64,000 bases of DNA from Olsenella sp. An270 (GTDB lineage: Bacteria; Actinomycetota; Coriobacteriia; Coriobacteriales; Atopobiaceae). Position numbers and translations under genes: made by a program. The notes under the pieces are model-generated. The model saw nothing but the letters and a program-made list of their open reading frames with translations, ran no database searches and was not told the DNA's origin. Shown one piece after another: positions 8,094 to 16,956 of the stretch; the first letter of the stretch is position 1, and every line of letters begins with the position of its first letter. Where the stretch lies: contig NZ_NFJF01000003.1 in assembly GCF_002159735.1 (NCBI RefSeq), positions 186,001 to 250,000 of the forward strand, read 5' to 3'.

Positions 8094-9035
8094 ATGGAGG
8101 ACCTCGAGCCGTCGGTCCCTCGCACGCCCACGCAGGCGGTCCTGCGCATGGTGTCGATCCTCATGGGCGGTATCGGCGCGCTCGTCCTTGTCGGCGGGCT
8201 GCTCGTGCTCGTTCCGGGCGTGCTCGGCGGGAGCGACCTGTGGGCGTCGGTCACCTTTGGCGTGATGATCCTCGTGGTCGCCGGTCTTCTCGTCCTCACG
8301 GCGGTTCTCGGCCTCGCTGCCTCCAACAACTCGGCGCGCGTGGGGCCGTACCGGTTCCTGTGCTATCTCGTGGGCCTCGCCGTGCTGGTGGCCATCGTGT
8401 GGGGCTGGGGGATGGGCACGTTCATCCTGTTCAACCCCATCGTCCTCACCACGACGATCGTCTACGTGCTGATCTGCTCGCGCCTGGCCGACAAGGTCAA
8501 GGAGGAGCACGACCGCGGCGTTGAGGGCGAGACGTTCCTGCGCTCGCGCCACCAGCGCGTGCTGCACCTGCTCTCCGAGCTCGTCATCCTGAAGGGCGTG
8601 CTCACCGTCGTGGTGGTCGTCGTGATCGGCGCGGGGCTCGTCGTCTACGGGGAGGGCGAGCGGGCGGTCATCTCGGGCGTCCCGGTGACGGTGACGGGCA
8701 CGCTCTACGCGCTGCTGGCGTTTGGCGGCATCTCCGCGGGCCTGGCCGTTGGCGTGGGGGCGCTCGGCATCTGGGGGTCCAACCGTCCCCAGAGGATCAA
8801 GCCGTTCCTGGTGGTGGCCGCGCTGACGCTGCTGCTCGATCTCGTCCAGGTGGTCGGGCATGTGGTGGAGCGCGGCGTCTTCGGCTTGTCGTTCGACCTC
8901 GTGCTCGACGTCGTATTCATGGCGGTCTGCGTCTACCTGGCCGTTCGCATCGACCGACAGCCCACGCCCGAGGAGCTCGCCGCCGCTGCCGGCGTCGCCC
9001 TCGTGGCCGGGCCCGACCTCACGGAAGAATCATGA
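8094..9035 (+). CDS. Multi-pass membrane protein of unknown function
   Basis: The 313-residue protein has about eight hydrophobic helices (roughly 20-42, 52-75, 86-102, 104-125, 160-182, 200-225, 235-260, 265-290), a charged cytoplasmic loop around 128-155 (DKVKEEHDRG), and a short acidic tail. I do not recognise the family. ATG 8094 follows GAAGGGAG. Its stop overlaps the alpha-amylase start (ATGA, 9032-9035), so the two are probably translated together, although a functional link to starch metabolism is not evident. Confidence 0.7.
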   Translation: MEDLEPSVPRTPTQAVLRMVSILMGGIGALVLVGGLLVLVPGVLGGSDLWASVTFGVMILVVAGLLVLTAVLGLAASNNSARVGPYRFLCYLVGLAVLVAIVWGWGMGTFILFNPIVLTTTIVYVLICSRLADKVKEEHDRGVEGETFLRSRHQRVLHLLSELVILKGVLTVVVVVVIGAGLVVYGEGERAVISGVPVTVTGTLYALLAFGGISAGLAVGVGALGIWGSNRPQRIKPFLVVAALTLLLDLVQVVGHVVERGVFGLSFDLVLDVVFMAVCVYLAVRIDRQPTPEELAAAAGVALVAGPDLTEES

Positions 9036-10555
9036 CCAACGGAACCATGCTCCAGGGCTTCTCCTGGTACCTGCCTGCCGACGGCTCGCACTGGCGCCGC
9101 CTCGCCGAGCAGGCCCCGACCTTCGCCTACGAGGGGATCACCGCCGTCTGGCTGCCGCCCGCCTACAAGGCCGAGAAGGGCGGCGAGGACGTGGGCTACG
9201 GCGTCTATGACACCTACGACCTGGGCGAGTTCGACCAGAAGGGCACCGTGCGCACCAAGTACGGCACCCGTGCCGAGTACGAGGCCGCGGTGCGCGCGCT
9301 GCAGGAGAACGGCATCCAGGCGCTCGCGGACATCGTTCTCAACCAGCGCCTCGGCGCGGACGGCTGCGAGGACGTGCCGGCCCGCGAGGTGCAGGCCAAC
9401 AACCGCGAGGCCGTTCTGGGCGACGTCCAGACCATCTCCGCGTGGACGCGCTTCGACTTCCCCGGTCGCGCGGGCGCCTACTCGGACTTCACCTGGGACT
9501 GGACGTGCTTCCACGGCGTGGACTGGGACGACCGCGCCAAGCGCAAGGCCGTCTTCCTCTTTGACGGCAAGCACTGGGACAGCGCCGTCGACCACACCGA
9601 GAACGCCAACTACGACTACCTCATGGGCGCCGACGTCGACGTGAACGACCCGCGCGTCTTCGACGAGCTCGTGCGCTGGGGCTGCTGGTACGTGGACGCC
9701 TGCGGGCTGGACGGATTTCGCCTGGACGCGCTCAAGCACATCGACCGCGGCTTCTACCTGCGCTGGCTCGACGCCGTGCGCAAGCACGCCGGCAAGGAGC
9801 TCTTCACGGTGGGCGAGTACTGGGGCCGCACCGTGGACGAGCTGCTGTCCTACCTCGGCGAGGAGCGCGCGCTCTCGCTCTTCGACGTGCCGCTGCACTA
9901 CAACCTCTACGCGGCGTCGTGCTCCAACGGCGACGTCGACCTCTCCAAGATCTTCTCGGGCACGCTCGTGGAGCGCGACCCCGTGCACGCCGTGACCTTT
10001 GCCGAGAACCACGACACGCAGCCCGGCCAGGCGCTGCAGTCCTTCGTCCAGACGTGGTTCAAGCCGGCCGCCTACGCGCTCATCCTGCTGCGCGAGGCGG
10101 GCTACCCCTGCGTCTTCTACGGAGACCTCTACGGCATGCCCAACGACGGCAACATCCCGGCCGTGGCGGAGCTGCCGCTGCTCATGGAGATCCGTCGTCG
10201 CTTCGCCTACGGCACGCAGCATGACTTCCTGGACGCACCGGACGTGATCGGCTGGACGCGCGAGGGCGACGAGGAGCACGAGGGCAGCGGCGTGGCCGTG
10301 GTGCTCACCGACCGTGACGGCGGCGAGAAGCGCATGTTCGTGGGCGCCGGCCACGCCGGAGAGACCTGGAGCTGCGTCATCGGCGAGCAGGACGACGCCG
10401 TGGTGGACGCCGAGGGCTGGGCCACGTTCCGCACGCTCGGCGGGCGCCTCTCGGTCTACCTGCCGGAGAAGACGGCCGACGCGCTCGAGCACGACCGCCA
10501 GCTCCACCGCATCGCCCGCGACATCGCCTCCGACACCGAGAAGATGCGCGCGTAG
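9032..10555 (+). CDS. Cytoplasmic alpha-amylase (GH13)
   Basis: This 507-residue enzyme lacks a signal peptide, so it acts on intracellular alpha-glucans or imported maltodextrins. Seen: the N-terminal TMLQGFSWYLP typical of bacterial liquefying and AmyA-type cytoplasmic amylases, GH13 region I (DIVLNQR), the nucleophile D232 in GFRLDALKH, the acid/base E262 in TVGEYW, and FAENHDTQ carrying the third catalytic Asp. It overlaps the upstream membrane protein gene by 4 nt. Together with the glgP/malQ genes at the window end it points to active glycogen or starch metabolism. Subfamily GH13_5 is likely. Confidence 0.92.
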   Translation: MTNGTMLQGFSWYLPADGSHWRRLAEQAPTFAYEGITAVWLPPAYKAEKGGEDVGYGVYDTYDLGEFDQKGTVRTKYGTRAEYEAAVRALQENGIQALADIVLNQRLGADGCEDVPAREVQANNREAVLGDVQTISAWTRFDFPGRAGAYSDFTWDWTCFHGVDWDDRAKRKAVFLFDGKHWDSAVDHTENANYDYLMGADVDVNDPRVFDELVRWGCWYVDACGLDGFRLDALKHIDRGFYLRWLDAVRKHAGKELFTVGEYWGRTVDELLSYLGEERALSLFDVPLHYNLYAASCSNGDVDLSKIFSGTLVERDPVHAVTFAENHDTQPGQALQSFVQTWFKPAAYALILLREAGYPCVFYGDLYGMPNDGNIPAVAELPLLMEIRRRFAYGTQHDFLDAPDVIGWTREGDEEHEGSGVAVVLTDRDGGEKRMFVGAGHAGETWSCVIGEQDDAVVDAEGWATFRTLGGRLSVYLPEKTADALEHDRQLHRIARDIASDTEKMRA

Positions 10556-10571
10556 ACCCTCTGCTTACAGA

Positions 10572-10651
10572 GGCAGGGGCAAGGTCCGCCGCGAGTTCTT
10601 GCCGAGCGTCCTTCTCGGCAAGCTGTCTGAGCGCCGGGCCTTGCCCCTGCC
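10572..10651. terminator. Nested hairpins between convergent genes
   Basis: An outer perfect 13-bp stem GGCAGGGGCAAGG (10572-10584)/CCTTGCCCCTGCC (10639-10651) encloses an inner 9-bp stem CTTGCCGAG (10598-10606)/CTCGGCAAG (10614-10622). It lies between the amylase and dipeptidase stops, so it can terminate both strands. It lacks a T-tract. Confidence 0.6.
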
Positions 10652-10672
10652 CCGGGGTTGCGTAGGGGATGC

Positions 10673-12091
10673 CTACAGCTCGAGCTCCATCAGGCGGGCG
10701 ATCGAGACGATGTAGATCTTGAGCGCGCGGCGCATGGCCTCCTCGGAGACGCCCTCGTCGGGGCCGTGCTCGCCGCCGACCCACTCCGGCAGCTCGTCGG
10801 CGGGGTCCTGCGGGCCAAAGGCGCAGGCGCGGGCAAAGTGGCGCGCGTAGGTGCCGCCGCCGATCGTGAACGCCTTGCCCTCGCGGCCGGTGTACTCGGC
10901 GTAGGTGTCGAGAAGGGCGTGAATCTCCGGGCTGTCGGGGCTGATGTAGAACGGCTCCTCGCCGCGGCCGGGCTCGTAGGTGCAGCCGTGGGCCGCGGCC
11001 AGTTCGGCGAGGCGGGCGGTGATTTTCTCGGCCGTCGTGGTGGTGGGGAAGCGCGAGTCCACGGTCTGCGTGAAGCGGCCGTCGACGGTGCGCACGACGC
11101 CGGCGACGAGCGTGAGGTCGCCGAACTTGTCGTCGGTGGCGGCGACGCCGGCGGCGCGGCCGTAGGCGTCCTCGGTGAGGGCCACGAGCAGCTCGAGGAA
11201 GTTGCGCTCGCCCGAGCCCGCGAGGTCGTTGGCGAGCAGGTAGCGCGCGAGCACGCCGATCGCGTTGACGGTGCCTGCGGGCATCGAGGCGTGGCCGCCG
11301 ATGCCGGTCGCCGTCACGCGGGCGAGGCCGTCGCCGGCGGGCTCGACCTCGATGCGCTCCGCCGCGGGCAGCGTCGCGGCGTCGGCGCGCACGAGCGCGG
11401 TCGCCGAGCGGGGGATGGCGTTGGAGACCGTGCCGCCGGAAAGCTCGACGATCTTCTCGCCCGCCACGGCGCCCGAGGTGAACTCGCCGCCGTAGAGGCC
11501 CTTCTCGCCGCAGATGAGCGGGAACTCGGCGTCGGGGGAGAAGCAGAAGAGCGGCTCGGGGTAGCGCTCGAGGTAGTACGGCACGTCGCCCATGCCGGTC
11601 TCCTCGTTGTTGCCGATGATGCAGCGCAGCGTGTAGGGCAGCTCGCGGCCGGCCGTCGCGCGGCGAGCGAAGAAGTGCGCAGCGTAGAGCGAGAGCACGA
11701 AGGGTCCCTTGTCGTCGGCCACGCCGCGGCCGATCAGCACGCCGTCCTTGCGCGTGACGGCGAGCGGCGGGAAGTGCCAGCCCTCGCCCGTGGGAACGAT
11801 GTCGGTGTGGGCGATCGTGGCGACGTAGCGCTCGGGGCCGGAGGCGCCGGGGACGTCGGCAAAGCCCAGGTAGCCGTCGAGGTCCGTGACCTCGAGGCCC
11901 AGGCGCTCGGCCATGCGCTCGGCCTCGACGAGGGCGTCGTTTGCGGCCGGGCCCCAGGGCTTGCCGGGCTCGGCGGCGGCGAGGTCCTCCACGGAGTCGT
12001 GGCGCACCAGCCGGTCGATGTCTGCGACGACGTCCTCCCAGACCTCGTCCACGTAGGCGTCTACCTCGCGCTTGAGCTGCTCGTCAATCAT
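10673..12091 (-). CDS. Sapep/PepV-type M20 metallodipeptidase
   Basis: This 472-residue cytoplasmic peptidase has the M20 metal ligands: HTD in the IAHTDIVPTGEGW segment (about 93-105), GVADDKG (about 121-127), and the catalytic/ligand pair in NNEETGMGD. The large insertion and total length match the Sapep subgroup (Mn/Zn-dependent dipeptidases such as PepV). It would hydrolyse imported dipeptides. ATG 12091 has GGAGGA upstream on the minus strand. The gene is transcribed away from the hemolysin III gene, separated by an inverted repeat. Confidence 0.88.
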   Translation of the reverse strand: MIDEQLKREVDAYVDEVWEDVVADIDRLVRHDSVEDLAAAEPGKPWGPAANDALVEAERMAERLGLEVTDLDGYLGFADVPGASGPERYVATIAHTDIVPTGEGWHFPPLAVTRKDGVLIGRGVADDKGPFVLSLYAAHFFARRATAGRELPYTLRCIIGNNEETGMGDVPYYLERYPEPLFCFSPDAEFPLICGEKGLYGGEFTSGAVAGEKIVELSGGTVSNAIPRSATALVRADAATLPAAERIEVEPAGDGLARVTATGIGGHASMPAGTVNAIGVLARYLLANDLAGSGERNFLELLVALTEDAYGRAAGVAATDDKFGDLTLVAGVVRTVDGRFTQTVDSRFPTTTTAEKITARLAELAAAHGCTYEPGRGEEPFYISPDSPEIHALLDTYAEYTGREGKAFTIGGGTYARHFARACAFGPQDPADELPEWVGGEHGPDEGVSEEAMRRALKIYIVSIARLMELEL

Positions 12092-12151
12092 GCGTCCTCC
12101 TCCGCACGGCGGTTGTTCTCGCCGACCATCTTAGCGCCGATAGAGAGGAGA

Positions 12152-12212
12152 ACCATACACACCTATCCAAAATGTGCCCGCAGAGCCCCGAAAAGGGGGA
12201 GGTGTGTATGGT
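12152..12212. repeat. 13-bp perfect inverted repeat with an inner hairpin
   Basis: ACCATACACACCT (12152-12164) pairs exactly with AGGTGTGTATGGT (12200-12212). The loop contains a further CCCC/GGGG hairpin. It starts 9 nt after the hemolysin III stop on the minus strand, so a terminator or mRNA-end structure for that gene is likely. The downstream dipeptidase would need its own promoter or read-through. Confidence 0.6.
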
Positions 12213-12220
12213 CGGTGCGC

Positions 12221-12898
12221 CTACACCACGAACAGGAGCGCGGAAAGCGTGATGCAGACGCTGCCGGCCAGCGTGAACAGGTGGAAGACAAAGTGCAGGT
12301 AGGGGACCTTCTTGATGGCGTAGAAGACCGCGCCCACGGTATAGCTGAGGCCACCGGCGAGAAGCAGCCAGAACGCGGGCGGCGGCAGGAGCTCCCAGAG
12401 GTCGCCTATGTGGAAGACCACGAGCCAGCCCATGAGGACGTAGACGAGCGCGGTGAGCCAGGCAGGCTGGCGCTCGCGCAGCAGGCACTCGGCGACGATG
12501 CCCACCACGGCCACGCCCCACACGGCGCAGCACAGCACAAGTCCCCCGCGGTCGGCCAGCGTCACCAGCGAGAAGGGCGCGTAGCTGCCGGCGATGAGCA
12601 GGTAGATGCCACAGTGATCGAGCACGCGAAAGACGGCCTTGGCCTTCTCGGGGGCGAGCGCGTGGTAGAGCGTGGAGAAGAGGTACTCCACGATGAGCGA
12701 GACGCCCATGATGATGGCCGCCGCCAGCCGCGCGCCGCCGCCGTGGGAGACGGCCATCACGATCAGCAGGACGAGCGCCGCGATGCCGAGAAGGACGCCC
12801 ACCCCGTGCGACACCGAGTTGGCGATCTCCTCGCCGAGCGAGTAGAGGCGCTTGCGCAGACCGCGCTTCTCGCCGGCTGAGCTGGTGGCTTCAACCAT
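12221..12898 (-). CDS. Hemolysin III family membrane protein (YqfA/PAQR-like)
   Basis: The 225-residue protein has seven hydrophobic segments and the conserved residues of the HlyIII/PAQR superfamily: SHGVG near 30, STLYH near 75-79, DHCGIYLLIAGSYAPF near 95-110, and a C-terminal HFVFHLFTLAGS. The His/Asp/Ser set probably binds a metal. The cellular function in bacteria is not settled; haemolysis has been reported only for the founding member. ATG 12898 is 35 nt from a divergent -10 box. Confidence 0.88.
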   Translation of the reverse strand: MVEATSSAGEKRGLRKRLYSLGEEIANSVSHGVGVLLGIAALVLLIVMAVSHGGGARLAAAIIMGVSLIVEYLFSTLYHALAPEKAKAVFRVLDHCGIYLLIAGSYAPFSLVTLADRGGLVLCCAVWGVAVVGIVAECLLRERQPAWLTALVYVLMGWLVVFHIGDLWELLPPPAFWLLLAGGLSYTVGAVFYAIKKVPYLHFVFHLFTLAGSVCITLSALLFVV

Positions 12899-12932
12899 GG
12901 TCCCTCCCTGGGGACGAGGGCCGCTTCGGGGG

Positions 12933-12938
12933 TATAAT
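12933..12938 (+). promoter_or_regulatory. -10 box TATAAT of the small membrane protein gene
   Basis: A perfect TATAAT followed by GG. The ATG inside it (12937) is in frame with the next gene but cannot be its start if transcription begins near 12945. No clear -35 is seen. Confidence 0.6.
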
Positions 12939-12996
12939 GGCCCGGATTTGTCTGTCTGGGGAAAGCATACCCCTCGGGCCCGTCGGGGAGGGCGCG

Positions 12997-13473
12997 TTGA
13001 AGAAATCGACGTTCATCGGAAACCTTGCGGCATGGGTCGTGGTGGCCGCGGCGTGCTGCGCGTTTCTCGCGTGGTGGCACACCGGCGAGGGGACCGCGAA
13101 CATCTCCGACCCGCTCGTGCAGCTCGGCGTGGTTCTCGCCGCGCCCCTGCTGCTCTTCGCGATCGGCGCCCTGATCGGTATCGCGCTGATGTGGTTCAAG
13201 AAGATCCTCGTCGGGCGCGTGGCCAAGCGCGTGTGCCAGGTGATCGGCGTGCTCTCGCTCCTCATGCTGCTGCTCACCGGCATGCCGGTCTTTGTCCCCG
13301 CCGCTGAGGACGCGCTGCTGGGCCCGGCCTTCGTCGTGGTCTACGTCACGATGGTGGCGCCGCTCCTCATCATGATGCTCGGCTTCGTCTACGCCGTCGG
13401 GTGCGCTGGCGTCGACAAGAGCAAGCGCGGGCCCTTTGCCAAGTACCTTCCCGAGGACCACTTCGACGACTAG
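12997..13473 (+). CDS. Small membrane protein of unknown function
   Basis: The 158-residue protein has four hydrophobic helices (about 8-26, 43-68, 82-102, 110-132) and a hydrophilic tail ending FAKYLPEDHFDD. I do not recognise the family. The start is the TTG at 12997, preceded by GGGGAGGG at good spacing; the in-frame ATG at 12937 lies inside the TATAAT promoter box and would add 20 residues without hydrophobic or conserved character. It is followed after 25 nt by another small membrane protein gene, so the two probably form an operon. Confidence 0.7.
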   Translation: MKKSTFIGNLAAWVVVAAACCAFLAWWHTGEGTANISDPLVQLGVVLAAPLLLFAIGALIGIALMWFKKILVGRVAKRVCQVIGVLSLLMLLLTGMPVFVPAAEDALLGPAFVVVYVTMVAPLLIMMLGFVYAVGCAGVDKSKRGPFAKYLPEDHFDD

Positions 13474-13498
13474 TCCCCGACCAACGGAGAGAGACCCA

Positions 13499-14110
13499 AT
13501 GGAATTCGTGATCGTCTACCTGCTCGTGAACATCGCCGCCGGCGCCGTCGCCTGCTTCTTTGGCAAGCGCCTCTTCTACGTGGTGCTCGGCCTGCTCGTG
13601 TTTCTCGGCGTGTTCAACATCGCGCTCTCGTCCACGAACGGGTCCGCGCTCTCGTTCGTGATCGCCGCCGTGCTCGGCGTGGTCGCGGCGCTCCTCTCCA
13701 AGTTCGTCTACAGGGCAGGCGTCTTCCTCGTGGGCTTTGCCGCGGGCGCCGCGCTCGGCTTCGTGGCCACGATGCTCCTCCCGCAGGAGGCGGGCGACTT
13801 CCTCGGCGTGATCATGGTCGTGGCCGGCCTGCTGCTGGGCCTCGCCGCCGCGCACTGGTCCGACCTCGCCGTGCGCGTGGGCACCGCCTGGACGGGTGCC
13901 ACGTTCGTGGTGCCCAACGTGCTCGCCGCCGTCCTCGCGCTCCCGGCGCTCTCCGCGCTCGCCGTTCCCGGCGACGCCACGGCGACCTTCGACGCGCTCT
14001 CCGCCTACATCGCCAGCGACTTCTCCGCTGCCTACGGCACCGCGATCCTCGTGGGTACGATCGCCCTCGCCATCGTGGGCGTTGTGGTCCAGGCGCACCA
14101 GAAGGACTAG
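13499..14110 (+). CDS. DUF4203/TM198-like membrane protein
   Basis: The 203-residue protein has about seven short, Gly/Ala-rich helices (for example FFGKRLFYVVLGLLVFLG and RAGVFLVGFAAGAALGF), a pattern seen in the DUF4203 (TMEM198-like) family; this is a fold-level guess. ATG 13499 follows GGAGAGA. The stop codon TAG (14108-14110) lies within the CTAG of the first unit of the 31-bp repeat array, so the array abuts or overlaps the gene end. Confidence 0.65.
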   Translation: MEFVIVYLLVNIAAGAVACFFGKRLFYVVLGLLVFLGVFNIALSSTNGSALSFVIAAVLGVVAALLSKFVYRAGVFLVGFAAGAALGFVATMLLPQEAGDFLGVIMVVAGLLLGLAAAHWSDLAVRVGTAWTGATFVVPNVLAAVLALPALSALAVPGDATATFDALSAYIASDFSAAYGTAILVGTIALAIVGVVVQAHQKD

Positions 14111-14314
14111 GAATCGCCGCCCTTGTCCGCCGTGCCTCTAGAAATCGCGGGGGCTGTGCGCGATTTGGCGCCTATGGCGGTACAAGCCCGGCATTTTCTA
14201 GAAGATCTGGCGACAAGAACCGCCATTCCTAGAGCGTGCCCGCGCCCCGCGGTACAAGGCCGCGGTTTTCTAGAAGCCCCTCTGACAAGGCTCCGGTTTT
14301 CTAGAAGGGAGCGG
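14097..14314. repeat. Second inverted array of 31-bp units around a 22-bp centre
   Basis: Two reverse units (3' ends at 14127 and 14158) and four forward units (starts 14181, 14212, 14253, 14284) carry the same pattern as 7673-8004: GACAAG or TACAAG at the start and TTCTAGA about 14 bp in. The centre 14159-14180 is again exactly 22 bp. A 10-bp insertion separates the second and third forward units. The first reverse unit overlaps the end of the preceding gene and supplies its stop. Confidence 0.85.
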
Positions 14315-14345
14315 CCTGCCCTTTGTCACGCGCGTGTAACGCTTC

Positions 14346-14374
14346 TTGCGCGCGTTATGGCCCGCTGCTAACGT
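14346..14374 (+). promoter_or_regulatory. Probable promoter of the met leader/metNIQ operon
   Basis: TTGCGC (14346-14351) and TAACGT (14369-14374) are separated by 17 nt. The predicted start of transcription, about 14381-14382, coincides with the ATG of the leader peptide, which has no Shine-Dalgarno. This fits a leaderless mRNA, common in Actinobacteria. Confidence 0.45.
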
Positions 14375-14381
14375 ATCCAGC

Positions 14382-14498
14382 ATGAAGAGCGCTGTCGCAC
14401 ATATCACGATGATGATGGTCATGGAGATGCCCAAGCCCGGGCACTCTGCCGTGTCGTGCGCACGTCGCACGGACGGGGAGACCGGGCGCCTTCACTAG
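14382..14498 (+). CDS. Methionine-rich leader peptide preceding metNIQ
   Basis: A 38-codon open frame begins ATG AAG AGC and contains five Met codons within seven (MMMVMEM, codons 10-16; 14409-14429), then ends at TAG 14498, 57 nt before metN. Methionine is normally one of the rarest residues, so this cluster directly upstream of a methionine transporter is the signature of a ribosome-stalling attenuation peptide. It is too short for usual gene calling and apparently leaderless. No homolog is known to me. The regulatory role is inferred from position and composition. Confidence 0.65.
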   Translation: MKSAVAHITMMMVMEMPKPGHSAVSCARRTDGETGRLH

Positions 14499-14547
14499 GT
14501 CGTCTCCGGCGGGAGGCGGCCCTCCCAGTTCACGTCATCGAGCGGAG
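14477..14547 (+). promoter_or_regulatory. Candidate attenuator between leader peptide and metN
   Basis: GTCTCC (14502-14507) can pair with GGAGAC inside the leader ORF (14477-14482), while the overlapping CTCCG (14504-14508) can instead pair with CGGAG (14543-14547), which contains metN's Shine-Dalgarno. These are mutually exclusive. A third hairpin GGGAGG/CCTCCC lies at 14511-14526, and an imperfect stem at 14449-14472. No T-tract follows, so translational rather than transcriptional control is suggested. Confidence 0.4.
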
Positions 14548-14555
14548 CCTCGCGC

Positions 14556-15297
<742 letters not shown>

Positions 15298-15305
<8 letters not shown>

Positions 15306-15981
15306 TGTTGTGAACGCCTTCCTCGCCGAGTATGGCGAGCTGCTCGCCGAGGGCACCCTCTCCACCATCGTGATGGTGCTGGTGCCCACGGCCATCTCCT
15401 ACGTCCTCGGCCTTGCGCTCGGCGTGGTGCTCTACCTCACCGCGCCCGGGTCGCTGCGCCCGATGCCGGTCCTCAGCGCCGTCCTGGGCTGGGTGGTCAA
15501 CATCCTGCGCTCGTTCCCGTTCATCGTGCTCATGGTGTTCATCATCCCGTTCACGCGCCTGGTCATGGGCACGGCCTCGGGACTCGCGGGCATCATCCCC
15601 CCGCTCGTGCTCGCCACCACGCCCTTCATCGCGCGCATGGTCGAGCAGTCGCTCGCCGAGGTTCCGCGCGAGAGCGTCGAGGCCGTCGAGGCCTGCGGCG
15701 CCAGCGTGCCCCGCATCGTGTTCTCGGCGCTTCTGCCCGAGGCGTTGCCCTCGATCGTCCGCGGCGTGGCCGTCGTGCTCATCGCCGTGCTCGGCTACAC
15801 CGCCATGGCCGGCGCCATCGGCGCGGGAGGCCTCGGCGACATCGCCGTGCGCTACGGCTACTACCGTCGCGTCGACGAGGTCATGGTCGTGGCCGTGATC
15901 GTGCTCGTCGTGATCGTCCAGGTGATCCAGAGCGTCTGCGACCTCGCGGCGCGTCGCGTGGACCACCGCATCCAGAACTAG
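15298..15981 (+). CDS. metI: Methionine ABC transporter permease
   Basis: The 227-residue integral membrane protein has about five helices and the EAA cytoplasmic motif in the segment ESVEAVEACGASVPRIV-like (about 120-137), followed by LPEALPSIVRG. It matches MetI in length and in the metN-metI-metQ gene order. I chose ATG 15298, 8 nt before the metN stop, with GAGAGGG 9 nt upstream; an in-frame TTG at 15289 would leave no room for a ribosome site. It forms the membrane channel for MetQ-delivered methionine. Confidence 0.9.
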
Positions 15982-16033
15982 CGGGCGAGAAGAACCCCTC
16001 GCCCCGAACCCCGACTCCCAAAGGAGAAATGCC

Positions 16034-16885
16034 ATGTCCCACAACGTCACCCGTCGCTCTCTGCTCTCCGCCACCGCCCTTCTCGCCACCTCCGCGCTCG
16101 CCGCGTGCGGCGGCAACGGCGGCTCCGACGACGGCGCGTCCGAGGAGGCCTCCGCGACCCTCACCGTGGCCGCCAGCCCCAGCCCCCACGCCGAGATCCT
16201 GAACGACTTCGCCGCGCCGCTGCTCGCCGAGCAGGGCATCACGCTCGAGGTCAAGGAGTACACCGACTACATCCTGCCCAACCAGGACACCACCTCCGGT
16301 GAGGTCGACTGCAACTACTTCCAGCACCTCAACTACCTCAACAACTACAACGAGGAGAACGGCACCGACCTCGTGAGCGTGGGCAAGATCCACTTCGAGC
16401 CGATGGGCGTGTTCGCCGGCAAGTCCGACGACCTCGCCGCCATCGCCGACGGCGCCACGATCACCATCCCCAACGACGCCACCAACGAGGGTCGCGCGCT
16501 GCTGCTTCTCCAGGACCAGGGCCTGATCACGCTCTCCGAGGATGCCGGCATCACCGCCACCCCCAACGACATCGTGGACAACCCGCACAACGTGAACTTC
16601 ATCGAGCAGGAGGCAGCGATGCTGCCCTCCACCCTCGCCGATGCGGACTTCTCGGTCATCAACGGCAACTACGCGATTGACGCCGGCCTCACCCTCGCCG
16701 ACGCCGTGGCCCAGGAGAGCGCCGACTCCGACGTCATCAAGAACGAGTACGCCAACGTCATCGTGACCACGCCCGACAAGGAGTCCGACGAGAAGATCGC
16801 CGCCCTCGTTGACGTGCTCACCACCGACGACTTCAAGGCCTACCTCGAGGAGACCTTCGGCGACTCCGTCCAGGCCGCGTTCTAG
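16034..16885 (+). CDS. metQ: Methionine-binding lipoprotein (NlpA family)
   Basis: The 283-residue protein has a lipoprotein signal with lipobox LAAC (Cys25) preceded by a twin-arginine-like VTRRSLL. The mature part follows the MetQ/NlpA plan: TLTVAASPSPHAEIL at the N-terminus, VDCNYFQHLNYLNNYN binding-site region, then NDATNEGRALLLLQ. It captures methionine outside the membrane for MetNI. A Rho-independent terminator follows at 16910-16937, ending the operon. Confidence 0.92.
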   Translation: MSHNVTRRSLLSATALLATSALAACGGNGGSDDGASEEASATLTVAASPSPHAEILNDFAAPLLAEQGITLEVKEYTDYILPNQDTTSGEVDCNYFQHLNYLNNYNEENGTDLVSVGKIHFEPMGVFAGKSDDLAAIADGATITIPNDATNEGRALLLLQDQGLITLSEDAGITATPNDIVDNPHNVNFIEQEAAMLPSTLADADFSVINGNYAIDAGLTLADAVAQESADSDVIKNEYANVIVTTPDKESDEKIAALVDVLTTDDFKAYLEETFGDSVQAAF

Positions 16886-16909
16886 GAAACCACCCAGACC
16901 AGGGCACCT

Positions 16910-16937
16910 GGCCCCGCCCCCTCTCGGGGACGGGGCC
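16910..16937 (+). terminator. Rho-independent terminator of metNIQ
   Basis: A strong G+C hairpin, GGCCCCG...CGGGGCC with an inner CCCC/GGGG, begins 25 nt after the metQ stop and is followed by TTGTC. It lies between convergent genes and may also act on the adhesin gene. Confidence 0.75.
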
Positions 16938-16956
16938 TTGTCATGTCCAGGCTCGC

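Noticed and set aside
12937-12996. ATG 12937 as start of the small membrane protein
   Set aside because: The codon lies inside a perfect TATAAT box; TTG 12997 has a strong Shine-Dalgarno.
14315-14555. SAM riboswitch or T-box before metN
   Set aside because: I could not find the conserved T-box bulge sequence, a specifier loop or SAM-I core helices; the Met-rich ORF explains the leader better.
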